A stretch of DNA of 49,885 bases from Lysobacterales bacterium. GTDB lineage: Bacteria > Pseudomonadota > Gammaproteobacteria > Xanthomonadales > SZUA-5. Every line of letters starts with the position of its first letter. The first letter of the stretch is position 1. Of this stretch, positions 20,401-28,215 are shown piece after piece. The stretch spans positions 154,242 through 204,126 of the forward strand of contig JALHMG010000004.1 in NCBI GenBank assembly GCA_022844135.1, written 5' to 3'. The translations under genes were made by a program, and so were the position numbers. The notes under the pieces were generated by a model that saw only the letters and a list, made by a program, of their open reading frames with translations, was not told where the DNA came from and ran no database searches.

Positions 20401-23089
20401 AACCCAGCCGCGCCACACCACCGACGGTGATGTCGAGGCCAATCAACCACTGGCTGTTGGCGTTGAACTCGACGCCGTTACCGATGGGCGGCGGCCCGGG
20501 CTTTGCGTTCGGGTCTTGCGACACCGGCTGCATCGCTTTTTCCATCGCATCCAATAACTGGCGCACGCTATTGGGTTTGAGATCGGTCAGGCGAACGCGC
20601 TGGCCCAGGCCCAGGTAGTAGATGTCGAGCGTGCCATTACCGCCGCCCGGCACCGCCGGCGGCGGGTCCTTGATGACATCCCAGGCGAGCGCTTTCGGGC
20701 CGGTGTAATCCTGGCCGAAGAAGCTGCCTTCCAGCACCAGATTGACGCCCGACATGCCCTGGCCGCGCGTGTAAGACACGCCCAGGTTGCTGATCTTGAT
20801 GACACCCAGATCGATGCTGGTCTTGTAGCTCAACATCAACGTGCTGGTATCGAGATTTGCTGCCAATTCGAAGTTGGACAGATCGATGCGATTGAGCACG
20901 TCCCACGGCGGATCGAGCTTGTAGCCGATCGTCGGCGCCGCGAGATTGACCAGATACTCGAGCACGCCGCCCACCGTCATGCCGCCGAGATGCGCGGTCA
21001 GCAGTCGCTGCTTCGGCGTGGTTTGAGTCCAGCCTGAAATCAGCTCGATGTACGGATCGCCGAACTGGATCTTGAAGGTGTAAGTGGGATTGGCAACGCC
21101 GATGTCGGCCGACAGGCTCAGGTTCAACTGGTTGACCGAAAAATCGCCGCTGACGCTGCCCGTAATCGGCGCCTCCTTTTTTTCGCGATTGACTGTCGCG
21201 CTGGCGCTCGCCGCGATCGTGATGTCGCCGAGCACCGTCGGCGTCCAGGTGACCGACACCGTGCCGTAAGCGTTGTACGCGCCCGACAACGTGCTGTAGC
21301 GAAACCCCATTGCGTCGATGTCGAGCTGCGGGATGCCGGCGGGTGGATCGATGCCGAGCAGATTGCTAACCAGATCATTGATGCTGAGCGTGTTAAATGG
21401 CGCCAGGTTGCCAGTGAACTTCCAGTCGCTACCGCTGCTGTCCCGGGAGTACTCGGTGCCCAGTTGGATGACCGCGGGGCCGCCCGTGGTCTTAAGTTCG
21501 ATGTCTCCGTCAATCGTTGCGTCGAAACTGGACTGCGTCACATTCACGGCGAACCGCAGATCGGTCATCGTCAGTGTGACTGCATTGATCGAGATGCTTG
21601 GCCAGTCGCCTTGAACTTCAGCTTCGGCGTTGAAGGTACGCGATCTAAAGTCGGCCATCGCCGACATCGTTGTCAGGGTCAGGTTCGCTTCGATGCCGGG
21701 ATCGGCATCGAAGAAGTGTTGAAAGGCTCTGCCGATCGGTAAAGCGTAGTTCTGCTTCAGTTCCGCTGTGATGACGAAACTCGGAACGTAAGCCGTGACC
21801 TCAAGTGCGAACGCATCGACCGAAACCGGGGCTCGTGCATCGGAACTGAACGCCACCAAGGCATTCGGAAGTTTCTCCGCCTCGCCAATGACAATCGTGC
21901 CATACAGGGCGCCGCTCATGAACCATGACGTGTCGTTGGAACCAACGACCCAACGCATGCCAACATCGGTAATGACGACTTGCGGGATAGGCGCGGACCA
22001 ACGCAAGTTCGATCCAATCGTAACGCCCAGCGACTGCAGCGATGGTGCATCGGCTTCCCGTTGATTCCACTGCCAATCGAGCATCGTTGTGCCGCGCTGC
22101 GCGTGCGGCGGGTCAAGCGCACTGATGCCGAGTTCAAACTGCTTCAGGAAGAACTCATCGAGCGGACCAAAACCATCCGGCAACGAGAGATCGGAGGGGT
22201 TTAACCCGAGCAGTCCAGCCAGCGCGCCGACACTCTTTCCGATCGTGACCGAGTCGTCCGGGAACTCGACAATAAATCGCCACAGTCGATCCGATCCCGC
22301 CAGCGGCAGCCACATGGTCACCGGTTCGCTCGAGTCGTCGAACTTAAGATCGCCGATGAAATTCAGCGACGACCCGCCCAGTACCTTGCCGATCGCATCG
22401 GGATCGGGCCCTGCCCAAAGCTGAAAGCCGACACGAGTCAGCACGTTGTTGAAGAAGCGAATCTCCTTGCTCGGATCGACCGCTCGCAAATCGAGCTGGA
22501 CGATATCGTTTGCGCTCGCCGGTAGAACTAGTCGGCCGGTGGCCTGGAGCGGCCAACCGCTGAGCAAGTAGGAGAAGCGTTTGACCGTTGGTTCGTCGTT
22601 GGGGAGTAAGCCGGATAGCAGCAAACGCGTATCGGCGCCATTGGAAGCCGAAAGGCGCGCCTCGCCGAGCGAAACACCCGCAAGGAAGGAGGTCTGCTGG
22701 CTGACAACGCCACGGTTGGCATCGAAAACGAGGAACGGCGGAAAGGTTGCGACCAGCGACGTGAGTTGGATCGTTGAAGCAGAAAACTCAAGAACCAGAT
22801 GGAAAAGAGCCTCTTGGCCGGACAGGCTGACGGTCAACGTCGCTTCAATCGCGTTGGCGTTACCGGTTGGACTGAAACTGCCGTTTCCGTGCAGACGAAT
22901 TTGCTCTGTCAGCGGATCGAGCACGACCTCGGTCAAGGGGAAACTGTCTTTCAGTTGGAACGAAGACAGCACCGTGCGTAATCCGGCAAACAGGTCTGGT
23001 TGGCGCGGCGCCTGCGCCAGGGCAACAAGGTCGATGGTCTCATCGACGATGGCGTTGCGAATGGCGTCGTAGATCTCGGTCAGAGACAT
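11420..23089 (-). CDS. Giant 3889-aa beta-rich protein with LysM-like modules
   Basis: The product has 3889 residues and starts at ATG 23089 with GAGGA 13 nt upstream. There is no signal peptide. Residues 1-1230 consist of amphipathic beta-strand repeats ending in a region rich in alternating Ile/Val/Phe (around 900-1200). From about 1500 to 2900 there are several degenerate LysM-like modules, for example YIVQPGDTVANAAATLG (about 1500), IRAGDTLSAIAARFG (about 1580), YTSVPGDTLMRIGNQL (about 1703) and LVEIANQYGVSLGAM (about 2583). The C-terminal 1000 residues are again beta-rich and unassigned. LysM modules usually bind peptidoglycan but also occur in phage-tail and injection-machine parts, which need no signal peptide. 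The first third may belong to a large uncharacterised family such as DUF6603, which I cannot confirm. The gene follows the MBL gene by 44 bp and is followed by the 50-aa ORF. Confidence 0.85.
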   Translation of the reverse strand: MSLTEIYDAIRNAIVDETIDLVALAQAPRQPDLFAGLRTVLSSFQLKDSFPLTEVVLDPLTEQIRLHGNGSFSPTGNANAIEATLTVSLSGQEALFHLVLEFSASTIQLTSLVATFPPFLVFDANRGVVSQQTSFLAGVSLGEARLSASNGADTRLLLSGLLPNDEPTVKRFSYLLSGWPLQATGRLVLPASANDIVQLDLRAVDPSKEIRFFNNVLTRVGFQLWAGPDPDAIGKVLGGSSLNFIGDLKFDDSSEPVTMWLPLAGSDRLWRFIVEFPDDSVTIGKSVGALAGLLGLNPSDLSLPDGFGPLDEFFLKQFELGISALDPPHAQRGTTMLDWQWNQREADAPSLQSLGVTIGSNLRWSAPIPQVVITDVGMRWVVGSNDTSWFMSGALYGTIVIGEAEKLPNALVAFSSDARAPVSVDAFALEVTAYVPSFVITAELKQNYALPIGRAFQHFFDADPGIEANLTLTTMSAMADFRSRTFNAEAEVQGDWPSISINAVTLTMTDLRFAVNVTQSSFDATIDGDIELKTTGGPAVIQLGTEYSRDSSGSDWKFTGNLAPFNTLSINDLVSNLLGIDPPAGIPQLDIDAMGFRYSTLSGAYNAYGTVSVTWTPTVLGDITIAASASATVNREKKEAPITGSVSGDFSVNQLNLSLSADIGVANPTYTFKIQFGDPYIELISGWTQTTPKQRLLTAHLGGMTVGGVLEYLVNLAAPTIGYKLDPPWDVLNRIDLSNFELAANLDTSTLMLSYKTSIDLGVIKISNLGVSYTRGQGMSGVNLVLEGSFFGQDYTGPKALAWDVIKDPPPAVPGGGNGTLDIYYLGLGQRVRLTDLKPNSVRQLLDAMEKAMQPVSQDPNAKPGPPPIGNGVEFNANSQWLIGLDITVGGVARLGLIFNDPVIYGLSVSLGGPKSGSMSGLNFELLYKKISDNVGMFRIDLTLPVALRTLNLGQVSITLGVIVVEIFTNGNFSVDLGFPWKRDFSRSFTLQYLPFIGRGGIYFALLDGTTSTRVPKITNGEFSPVIELGIGLAVGVGADRTIGPLSIGAYIQVEAVFLGVLGWFNPRNHDQSKAIYFWCQATAAIVGKVYGTVDFKIISVSITLMVEAEAQVTYEVYRPAVFLLAVRVRAEAKVKILFIKISFSFSISLSFSFTVGSVQQTPWTIASDGGSVSARLAGRSLPALARQPAMRAFHQQRAHLRALYARRRLAMLTSVAQAPYVLEFDPDRVVLPGGKSTLSLHALPAFSIDAMPYSWSGDAPTNGNPQYRCAMVLTADDGVPVDATTPAQRRQRSAALSLQAKNDNDLPADRLCQALLRWAISAVVSPASPDPALITNGQLQLLATQLQWPEAADQSFSLENLKRFFAHNLNFEIAGDPGATQVKGGMLVPMPPLLTLGFGPTGQTPSSSNFAQVNKVGALYEWGVKQYVATFVTRAPAAGEKPHDDPTKYESLASFVFRDYMLMLTRTLVEAAQSQLDKASVTLTAPASLSQIAAMFPTTTLDYIVQPGDTVANAAATLGLGVVELEALNPGFAAALAAATPGDPIAVVLGVAPALVAVDNPSATLTPNVYPLGSVPASIRAGDTLSAIAARFGVAAGALGLLDADSGAAAILQSGATLATPVFKYIPATTMTTVQVAARFFARLALPAIPEQPWFSETIANWNAATLQGVNSNGELPVGTSLIVPITFNDSNRSQSVAYTSVPGDTLMRIGNQLALALCYATGTSLPDWATFRDAVVSSGSSFALPASQLKLQDGETLAELARRVLLTDASGTPNWPELAPWIANAKILQPLAVLTVAAARVDTHTYTTFSAMADAFDLPLLAIGTALASAPDLIAASANTPQSVTIAHLPVQVIDTLVDSSIAEHLPDIVGRASRQLLAGMRIPSPKYDGDGTASASGPLGSLLTLTGQQFPSVAPSSQPDAPGLAMQLTVNADAQFITLVSSGTTAPGHAANATRNPGLLLERALGLVYFGEPVPALDFLYSASDLASRYPAASFALAPIAAPEALPLSSFSPVRYGLDHEIPLQTPIQLAIPGSANAPNSAPSAWRFPEALRALALARNTDLFEIELSPPRGSANNEATMITASTFGALVNFKIRRTDAPTTYELIGANGDDRQVLLDIFQSLGVDGPANAYLLLAPSVQAGDRGGLGVLNPVAAFLLRTNLSVASVPETVDGAGLRAEAADPIVDGATLAQAVRFALLLWEGSTVGGTGYFLQLIGADGQGLPGSAFDQDGTTQLSLLVIAASQQQPAPGGRGLLPFNNCALIASAIDASASQLSVVDSNDALGRHIANVAPGHIGYRFTLPNASASANDGVGDPPNVLELFNLSAWRLNGTTFATSEAAPPLQPLEKPVSTWRTARQHSRLRALGKKPVLAEAPAGPWYYEQVLPIFRFAPASKAAGGPGLPPPENDPYRGIGGATALPSASFAMSFADVQGNATQETTPPGLAQVAVGYTDELRPPLSWPATRIGYSVVGTTSAPEIDIDVRAQAAAVQASLAQPESQTLATANTQVGDLDAVHYQLAQPALRVYALTSLAPSAPDGIALDGAGLQFWQYIAGLRMYSAAAAALRAVRPAAPAPITLVEIANQYGVSLGAMATVNGGLNAFALLGSAPVPMPAYVGWAQGDSIVTLLLRAPKGVNLLSAVDALSDPRNADTLPLAPGVLLAIDPRSATVPVIVPTATLSDIASISRTTDQQLLIDNGDNATLFADGAQIELTDATITIGEVVKIRGVDVKVQTPNQVVAAFATLGEHLTVAELAQAIADQHDLLVAGATYSNAHYEVPSPSADDPFETLAKNGSGETLARLAALNTGTALFDAGAMVYVGAYSTAPILSPDNEATLDQFAAQYAISSALLLAELARAARPLPAQSIFEVPGLMRPVDANALRVPAHVDSSQTLSENLRRFATSSAAQFVADNLTMPGLLIAGQTVKVEFQGTPYQTQTQADDRLLDVLQRLQQQQSQIGSTDLGNAIADQSGLLQSALAQWLPALIAEQSNSLSGSAARYGLSAIEFASANLGVDALIAAQVPITLPGASTTTVAADSLNAILGRLNVQDADLSLETLVEAIADLPLLRPQAIALLPPQRLTLTVPLPAAFQAPAPYFALNVALRMQRPAALIDPSFEATGPVAQVSSALNPINTGQQIFAGDQGVLALSADIRARFPNLRLATGTVSGESGQLWLVDFDRSGIQSVSIAPDAPGLNGEKWPRFFALRPLYGSLISRPGVVLQTVQSDGTLLPAAQPSDFVGVDVELWAQQYLADLDRVLSPPFSTALYGNTSAQPAVTQLLAAKRKLAQGLFDDKGHVIAGSGIAGALWPVLALQQAVGSDALATARQSISDALGISLVSGYSTGALLQYASNVRSVWQASSPPPPARLYGAATTPNDAGKPPYSLTAAKTDLATAHGQVNFLLTVSDPRQQRNIDLNLGYDITHLECNIRPIEVDPNTSYDASNWLNFAPPLSGAVLPSAITLALGQTLAPLPLRTYPALPSVRSQTAQQSVQDDGSPPALGDLALWNYQMSYSHEHAAQDEVIIGIRFNQPMTRGFGRFAAAPDLATALAVYANAAPALFSLMLPLGDPKATPATLAIASTAAGSLATLSTSVADAWSQHFMGNGNTANAADTVDSIWLSASLSYQNGDIAAVTLTRIADPDAPDGAPGPAGPNGAWPDLVLTDPNGNAIPLGNGTGDELTRTYVLPDPLPAQPWIELSVTYTKLNIAAYQNARAQLSVVRNRELIPGALTMTSFVFASAPVQAPAAATPLNQWSSTVDISDAGASPTAALGAALQTIFVGTQLPVTITVSYGYELTPASGGASRGLTTYLPVFLIPNQVWSETLATELGKQLDQWHKDNQPNPKGGEWSFGITAHSTLDPTGTLAVLDVERMRYGLGA

Positions 23090-23133
23090 GGTTTCCGATC
23101 CTCAAGACAGCTTCACGGAACAAGGAGGGGCGT

Positions 23134-24576
23134 CTAGCGACGATGGCGGAAGGTGGGCGAATTGGAGGGTGGCGGCCTGGCGGAGTCGCGGCTCTTCCGG
23201 CTGGGAGTCGGTCGGTCGCGGATCCGCGTTGGCAGGCCGGCACCGGAACGTTCGATAATGTCGGCACGCAAGGCGCTCAGTGTGTCGGTTGGATCTAGCG
23301 GCGCAAGTTTGGTGCCGTCACCTTTGGTCGTTGTGTAAGTCCAACCTCGTCCGGCGATGGGGTTATTGGTCGGATAGTCGACCAGTTGCCCAACCGCAGG
23401 TGGCGAGTCAGTGTTGGTCGGAAAGACTGCGGTCCGCTCTCTCTTGACCAACACTTTCTTGGTCGCGCCTTTCTTAAGCTTGAGGTCGTCTTCGAATGCC
23501 TGAAGATTAGCAGCCGAAAAGTAGTCGGTCCCGTAAGTCAAAACAGACGTCTGCGCGGTGTAGAAACCATCGCCATCTGCCGGCCAAGCAGTATCAGTAT
23601 TATCTTTGTCGAGTTCAAAATTATCGTCGGCAGTGAAAAAGGCGACGTAGAAATGGCCGACTGTTGCATCCGAGTCCAGCCAACTGGGTACGTTTTTGGT
23701 GAATTGCCAGAACCAGCTCAATAACCTTGCAGATGGATGGTTGTGCTTGCGATAGGAGCTTACGGTCAACGTTTCGCCATTGACCCGCTTTGCAAACTCA
23801 ACCGCGTTGGTTTTGCCGTCGACGCCTTTGACATCTTCTGCCGTGACCAAACTGCCATGGTGTGGCACGGTGACCATAACCATGCTGTCGAAGAAGGGAT
23901 CGTCCCCCTTACGCATAATCTTATTGGACTGGAGCATCGTGGTGCCCGTCGCGTCGCCGGTGACCAGGTAACGCTCGCCATAGAACTCCACAACGACGAC
24001 ATAGCTGACGGTATTCAATGCGACGGCGTTCTTTCCGGTCGGCAACGAGGTGGCGTTCGGTTGAAGCGCATTCGCCATGAGAACGTACATTCGTAGATCG
24101 AGCGTCGAGTGTTTGTAGATCGCAACTGGTTTTTTCGGATCCTTGTAGCTCGAAAAGGCGATCGCATGACCGTCAGGCAATTCATCGTCAGGCATGTGTT
24201 GGGCAACGAGGTCGAGAATCTGAGTCTTATTCTTCTTGTACTTTTGCGCAGCACCGCCAAAAAAAGTGTCTTTGATGACTAATTCATCGGTATCGAATTG
24301 GTCGAGCAGTTGCTTGATCAAACTCACGTGATCAAGGTCGCTATGCGTGAGAATCAGGCAGTCGATTTCAGCGTCATTACCCATCGTCTTCAGACGGTCG
24401 ACGACAAACTCGACGGAAGGTCCTGGGCTCTCCTTGTTGATGCCTTGGCATCCCAAGTCGATCAAAAGCGTTGTGCTCGGCTTGCTGGTGTCGTCTTTGT
24501 CTTCGAATACCTCGATGAAGTTGCCGCTGCCGACGCCAACATTGAGCACGTGGAACTTGATGCATGGGGTCGGCAT
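23134..24576 (-). CDS. ComEC-like metallo-beta-lactamase-fold hydrolase
   Basis: The start at 24576 follows the preceding gene's TGA by one base and has GGAG upstream; the frame remains open to 24768 but that part overlaps the neighbouring gene. The 480-residue protein begins CIKFHVLNVGVGSGNF, contains the metal-binding THSDLDHV (77-84), a YLVTGDATG strand, VPHHGS and a distal HNHPS. This combination is typical of the soluble MBL domain of the ComEC/Rec2 family. Those enzymes are phosphodiesterases or nucleases; stand-alone copies often accompany conflict or toxin genes. No transmembrane segment is present, so it is not a DNA uptake channel. The last 40 residues are basic and disordered (Ser/Arg/Pro). 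The substrate is unknown. Confidence 0.85.
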   Translation of the reverse strand: MPTPCIKFHVLNVGVGSGNFIEVFEDKDDTSKPSTTLLIDLGCQGINKESPGPSVEFVVDRLKTMGNDAEIDCLILTHSDLDHVSLIKQLLDQFDTDELVIKDTFFGGAAQKYKKNKTQILDLVAQHMPDDELPDGHAIAFSSYKDPKKPVAIYKHSTLDLRMYVLMANALQPNATSLPTGKNAVALNTVSYVVVVEFYGERYLVTGDATGTTMLQSNKIMRKGDDPFFDSMVMVTVPHHGSLVTAEDVKGVDGKTNAVEFAKRVNGETLTVSSYRKHNHPSARLLSWFWQFTKNVPSWLDSDATVGHFYVAFFTADDNFELDKDNTDTAWPADGDGFYTAQTSVLTYGTDYFSAANLQAFEDDLKLKKGATKKVLVKRERTAVFPTNTDSPPAVGQLVDYPTNNPIAGRGWTYTTTKGDGTKLAPLDPTDTLSALRADIIERSGAGLPTRIRDRPTPSRKSRDSARPPPSNSPTFRHRR

Positions 24577-24577
24577 A

Positions 24578-27500
24578 TCAGCGATCTCCGGGTACGATGT
24601 CGCGTTGTGATCGCTTCTCGCGCGCCGCGCCCAGCCCATGCGGCAGCGCGCGACGGCGAAGCGGCCGACTCTTAGTCTGTTGGTCCGATTTAGCATCCTG
24701 CGCGTACGCGGCGTACCAGCCGAGCACCACTTTGCCGCTGTCGTCGGTGTCGCCGAAGAGCAGCACATCGGTGTTGCCGGGTGGGAACGAGAAGCCGAGC
24801 ACCGATAGCGCGAAGCGATGCAGGCGCAGCAAATAACCGCGTTGTGTGGGATCGTCGTTGTGTGGGTAGCTTTGCATCTCGAAGCTGCGGAAGCCGAGCT
24901 GCAGCACGCCCTGCAGGGGCAGATTCAGTCCCATGGATTTGGCGTTGGGCAACTCAAGGCCAATGTACGCGGGGCGACTGCCGCTCTGCCCAGGCGCGAA
25001 GGCGGCGATCAGCTTGATCGACAGGCCCACGCTGCCAGCCAGCGCGCCGAGCGTGCCAAGCTGCAAGGTGTAAACCAGGCCGTACCATGGCGGCGTCATG
25101 CGCTGTTGTTGCAGAGGCGCGGCGATCGAAACGAAACTCAGCGACTCCGGCGTATTCGCGGCGTCGGCATTCGCGCCGAAACCGACGATGCCCGTGAGCG
25201 TGAGTGGAAAACGTGCGGCGAGCGACTGCGGTCTGGGGACGCTGCTGGCGAGATCGAATGCCAGACCAGTCTCGTTCGACGTAAAGCTCGCGTTACCTGG
25301 ATTGTCGAGATCGTAGCGCATATCGACCGCCAGCCCGTTGAAGCGCAACTTGCTGTCGGAGGCGTTGGAACTGAGTTCCCCGAGTGCGGTGCCGTAGCAA
25401 AACGGGTCGAATTCCGGCAGATCCAGAAAGCGCAGATTCCCGCTCAAGACAAAGCGTGTGAGGTATTCGCTGCTGCCCGGTTTGTCTTGCAGCGTTTGCA
25501 GCTGAACGGCCAGCACTTCGACGCTGCCGAGCATCGAACTCTGGACGGCATAGCGATTCTGACCGATCAGCGAAAACGCATACGCTGGCGCGCCGTCGAC
25601 GAGGTGATAGCTGCCGTCCAACACCAGGTTGTTGCCGCGCTCCGGTTGAACTTTGGTCAACGTGCTGCCGAACAGCCGATTGGTCATCAGCTCGACGCTG
25701 GCATGAAAGCCGGTGAGCGAGGAGTTGGAAAAAATCGCCGTGAGCGACAAGGTCTTGAAGGCGAATGGCACGGTACTGCTGAGCAGCAGATCGCTCGGAT
25801 CCTGATAGTCGATCAGTCCGAAAACGGCTGTGCGTTTGGGGGTGATCTTGCCGGATTTGACATCGAACGGTGTGAGCGCAAAGCCGACGTGGTCGGCGTA
25901 AAACAAGTCGGGCCGAATTCCGGCTGAAAGAAACGCCAGTTGCGGATCGAGTTCTGCGATCGACACTGGTGCGTTGATGAACAGAACGCCATTCCAGTTC
26001 GGGTCGCTGAGGACGTTCTGATAGAGCTTCGCTTTCGGCGAGTCGGGCGTTGCCGCTTTGGCGCGGGCGATGTAGTCGAGCAGGGTTTTTTGCGCCGCAG
26101 TGCCCGTGCCGGCGACCGCTGGCCAGCCCCAGGCGCTGCTATCGGCGGCCAACGATTCGAGGCTGCGGGACGCGTATTTGAAGACCATCAGCGTCGGCTT
26201 ATCCGTGGTCCGCCAGCTTCGTGGCGACAGTTGGAAGGTCCAGCCATCGATATTGACGCGCAGCACGCCGGCAATGCTCAACACGCCCGCGAGGTCAGCC
26301 GGCGATAGCGTTCCGATGGCCGTGACGAACGCGCTCTCGGTCGGATAGGTGGGATAGCCGTCCCTCTTTACTGCCGTCATCACCTGGTTCACACCGTTTT
26401 CGGACACGCCCGCTGCCAGCAGGAGGCCCCTGTCTTTTTCGACCAGCTGATACGGCACAGAGGTCGACTTCATTAAGGTCGGCACATCGAAGGCGACGAA
26501 GAACAACTGATTGGCCTGCAGCGCCGCCTGCATGGTGGCGTCGATCGGCGCGAACTGGGTATTCGGATACAAAGTGCCGGGCAGGCTGCTCAAAAGCACG
26601 CTGGCGAAGTGCGCACCATCGCCTGCGAGACCCGCGATCAGGCCGCGCGGTGTGACCGCCAGCGCTGGCGCGTCGGCCGTCGCAAAGTTGCTTGGGGCGA
26701 CGCCAAGCAGCGAGCGACGCAGCGGCGCCAGCGCCGCGTTTTCGAGCAACGATGCCAGGCTGTTCTGCTCCGGATCGACGCCTAGATAGGCGCCCATGGG
26801 CAAGAACTTGGCATCGCTGGCGCCGAGCTCGCTGCTGCCTGGCAGCGCAGGTCCTTGTGCCGCCGGCATCTCGTGATAGGCCAGGAAGGCCGGTGGCGCG
26901 GAGTTGCGGATCTGCGCGCCAGCTTTCGGCGCGTATAGCGGCGAGGATTGCGGTTGCGCGTAATACAAAAGGCCCGGCGCGCTGTTGGCAGCAGGGTAGA
27001 ACTTGGCGTAAGCGGTGCTGGCAGCGTCGGTCAGTAGCGGTCCATCGCCAGCGTTCGGCGCATAAGCGGCGCCGATGTCGAAGGCGATACGTGCTGCCGC
27101 GCTCGGCAGCGAGAAGTACTCGGTGGCCGACAAGCCCAGCATGACCCGCTCCAGCGTCGCGTCGGCTGCGCTCCGGGTTGAGGTTACGTTGAGACCGAAC
27201 TGGCCGTGCGGCGCGAGGTGATAACGAATACGATCCGGGTCCGGCGAGCCGGTGGGTTCGGTCGGGCTGAAGGCGAGCACCAATTGCCCACTCGGCAGTT
27301 CGCCATCGCTCAGTGGCGCCAACTGCGTGCCGTGGCCGAGCGTACTGGCCATCGTGCTGTCGAAGCTCGGCGACCCAACGAAACTAAGCGCTGTGCGCGA
27401 CGGCAGCAGGGGATTGAGCGGGTCGATGTTGACGCCGAGCGTATAGCTGCCGGAGGACGCGCCCAGGATCGGCATGTTGACGTGCGCGACCTGAAATTCA

Positions 27501-28117
27501 GGGTCGTCCGGATCCGGCATCGCGTAGCGCAGCAATACACCGAGCCGGCGCATGTCGTCGCTGCCCTGGGGCGCTATTTGCGTCGTCAACACGCCGGCCA
27601 GCGGTCCCACAAACGCCATGCCGCCAGCGCTGCTCGCATAACTTCCGTCGGTGGCGCTGAAACCGATCGCGCCTGTAAAGGCGATGGCGTCGTCCGCCAG
27701 CGTCAACAGCGTGCCGACGCCGATCGTGTAGGCATAGTCGCCGAAGCGATACTCCGATTCGTCGCTGGTCGACCATTGACCGGCATAACTGGCGCGCAGT
27801 CGATGGAATCGCCACACGGCAAATTCGACATTCGGGTCTGCCAGCCACAAGATGCGCAAATCATGCTGCGGCGACAATCGCCGCCAGCCGTCGTCGAGCG
27901 CAGCGGCGAATTGCGTTGCGTCAGCTGGCGCGCAATTCACCAACAGAAATCCGCCGCGCGTGTGCGCCCACAATTGGGCCAGCGTAGCCTGATCCTGAAG
28001 ACCCGTCGCATCGGTCGCGTAATAACCTTGCCAATAGCGGCTGCCCGGCGGTGGCGCGGTGTCCGCAATGTAGAGCGTTGTGCCGCTTAATCGGGTGTAA
28101 GTCGGATTGCTGACCAT
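24578..28117 (-). CDS. Uncharacterised 1179-aa beta-rich protein
   Basis: ATG 28117 has a Shine-Dalgarno GAGGA 11 nt upstream. The 1179-residue protein has no signal peptide or transmembrane segment. It is rich in Ser, Ala, Leu and short beta-strands throughout. Its last third (LAARFPLTLTGIVGFG, YTLQLGTLGALAGSVGLSIK) has the same alternating strand style as the first third of the 3889-aa protein encoded two genes downstream, which suggests a shared fold or partnership. The C-terminal 25 residues are strongly basic and fall in DNA that overlaps the alternative upstream frame of the MBL gene. I cannot assign a family; coding status is clear from length and operon position. Confidence 0.85.
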   Translation of the reverse strand: MVSNPTYTRLSGTTLYIADTAPPPGSRYWQGYYATDATGLQDQATLAQLWAHTRGGFLLVNCAPADATQFAAALDDGWRRLSPQHDLRILWLADPNVEFAVWRFHRLRASYAGQWSTSDESEYRFGDYAYTIGVGTLLTLADDAIAFTGAIGFSATDGSYASSAGGMAFVGPLAGVLTTQIAPQGSDDMRRLGVLLRYAMPDPDDPEFQVAHVNMPILGASSGSYTLGVNIDPLNPLLPSRTALSFVGSPSFDSTMASTLGHGTQLAPLSDGELPSGQLVLAFSPTEPTGSPDPDRIRYHLAPHGQFGLNVTSTRSAADATLERVMLGLSATEYFSLPSAAARIAFDIGAAYAPNAGDGPLLTDAASTAYAKFYPAANSAPGLLYYAQPQSSPLYAPKAGAQIRNSAPPAFLAYHEMPAAQGPALPGSSELGASDAKFLPMGAYLGVDPEQNSLASLLENAALAPLRRSLLGVAPSNFATADAPALAVTPRGLIAGLAGDGAHFASVLLSSLPGTLYPNTQFAPIDATMQAALQANQLFFVAFDVPTLMKSTSVPYQLVEKDRGLLLAAGVSENGVNQVMTAVKRDGYPTYPTESAFVTAIGTLSPADLAGVLSIAGVLRVNIDGWTFQLSPRSWRTTDKPTLMVFKYASRSLESLAADSSAWGWPAVAGTGTAAQKTLLDYIARAKAATPDSPKAKLYQNVLSDPNWNGVLFINAPVSIAELDPQLAFLSAGIRPDLFYADHVGFALTPFDVKSGKITPKRTAVFGLIDYQDPSDLLLSSTVPFAFKTLSLTAIFSNSSLTGFHASVELMTNRLFGSTLTKVQPERGNNLVLDGSYHLVDGAPAYAFSLIGQNRYAVQSSMLGSVEVLAVQLQTLQDKPGSSEYLTRFVLSGNLRFLDLPEFDPFCYGTALGELSSNASDSKLRFNGLAVDMRYDLDNPGNASFTSNETGLAFDLASSVPRPQSLAARFPLTLTGIVGFGANADAANTPESLSFVSIAAPLQQQRMTPPWYGLVYTLQLGTLGALAGSVGLSIKLIAAFAPGQSGSRPAYIGLELPNAKSMGLNLPLQGVLQLGFRSFEMQSYPHNDDPTQRGYLLRLHRFALSVLGFSFPPGNTDVLLFGDTDDSGKVVLGWYAAYAQDAKSDQQTKSRPLRRRALPHGLGAAREKRSQRDIVPGDR

Positions 28118-28215
28118 TGGCCGTCCTCGACTGCTGGTTGCCGCGGAAAGATCTCTGCTGGTCTCTTGCTCACAGCCGCATCTGATTCACTGCCAGCCAT
28201 GATCGATGCATCGAA

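Noticed and set aside
24577-24768. Longer N-terminus for the MBL protein
   Set aside because: It overlaps the end of the 1179-aa gene in another frame, while ATG 24576 has a good Shine-Dalgarno and starts the conserved fold.
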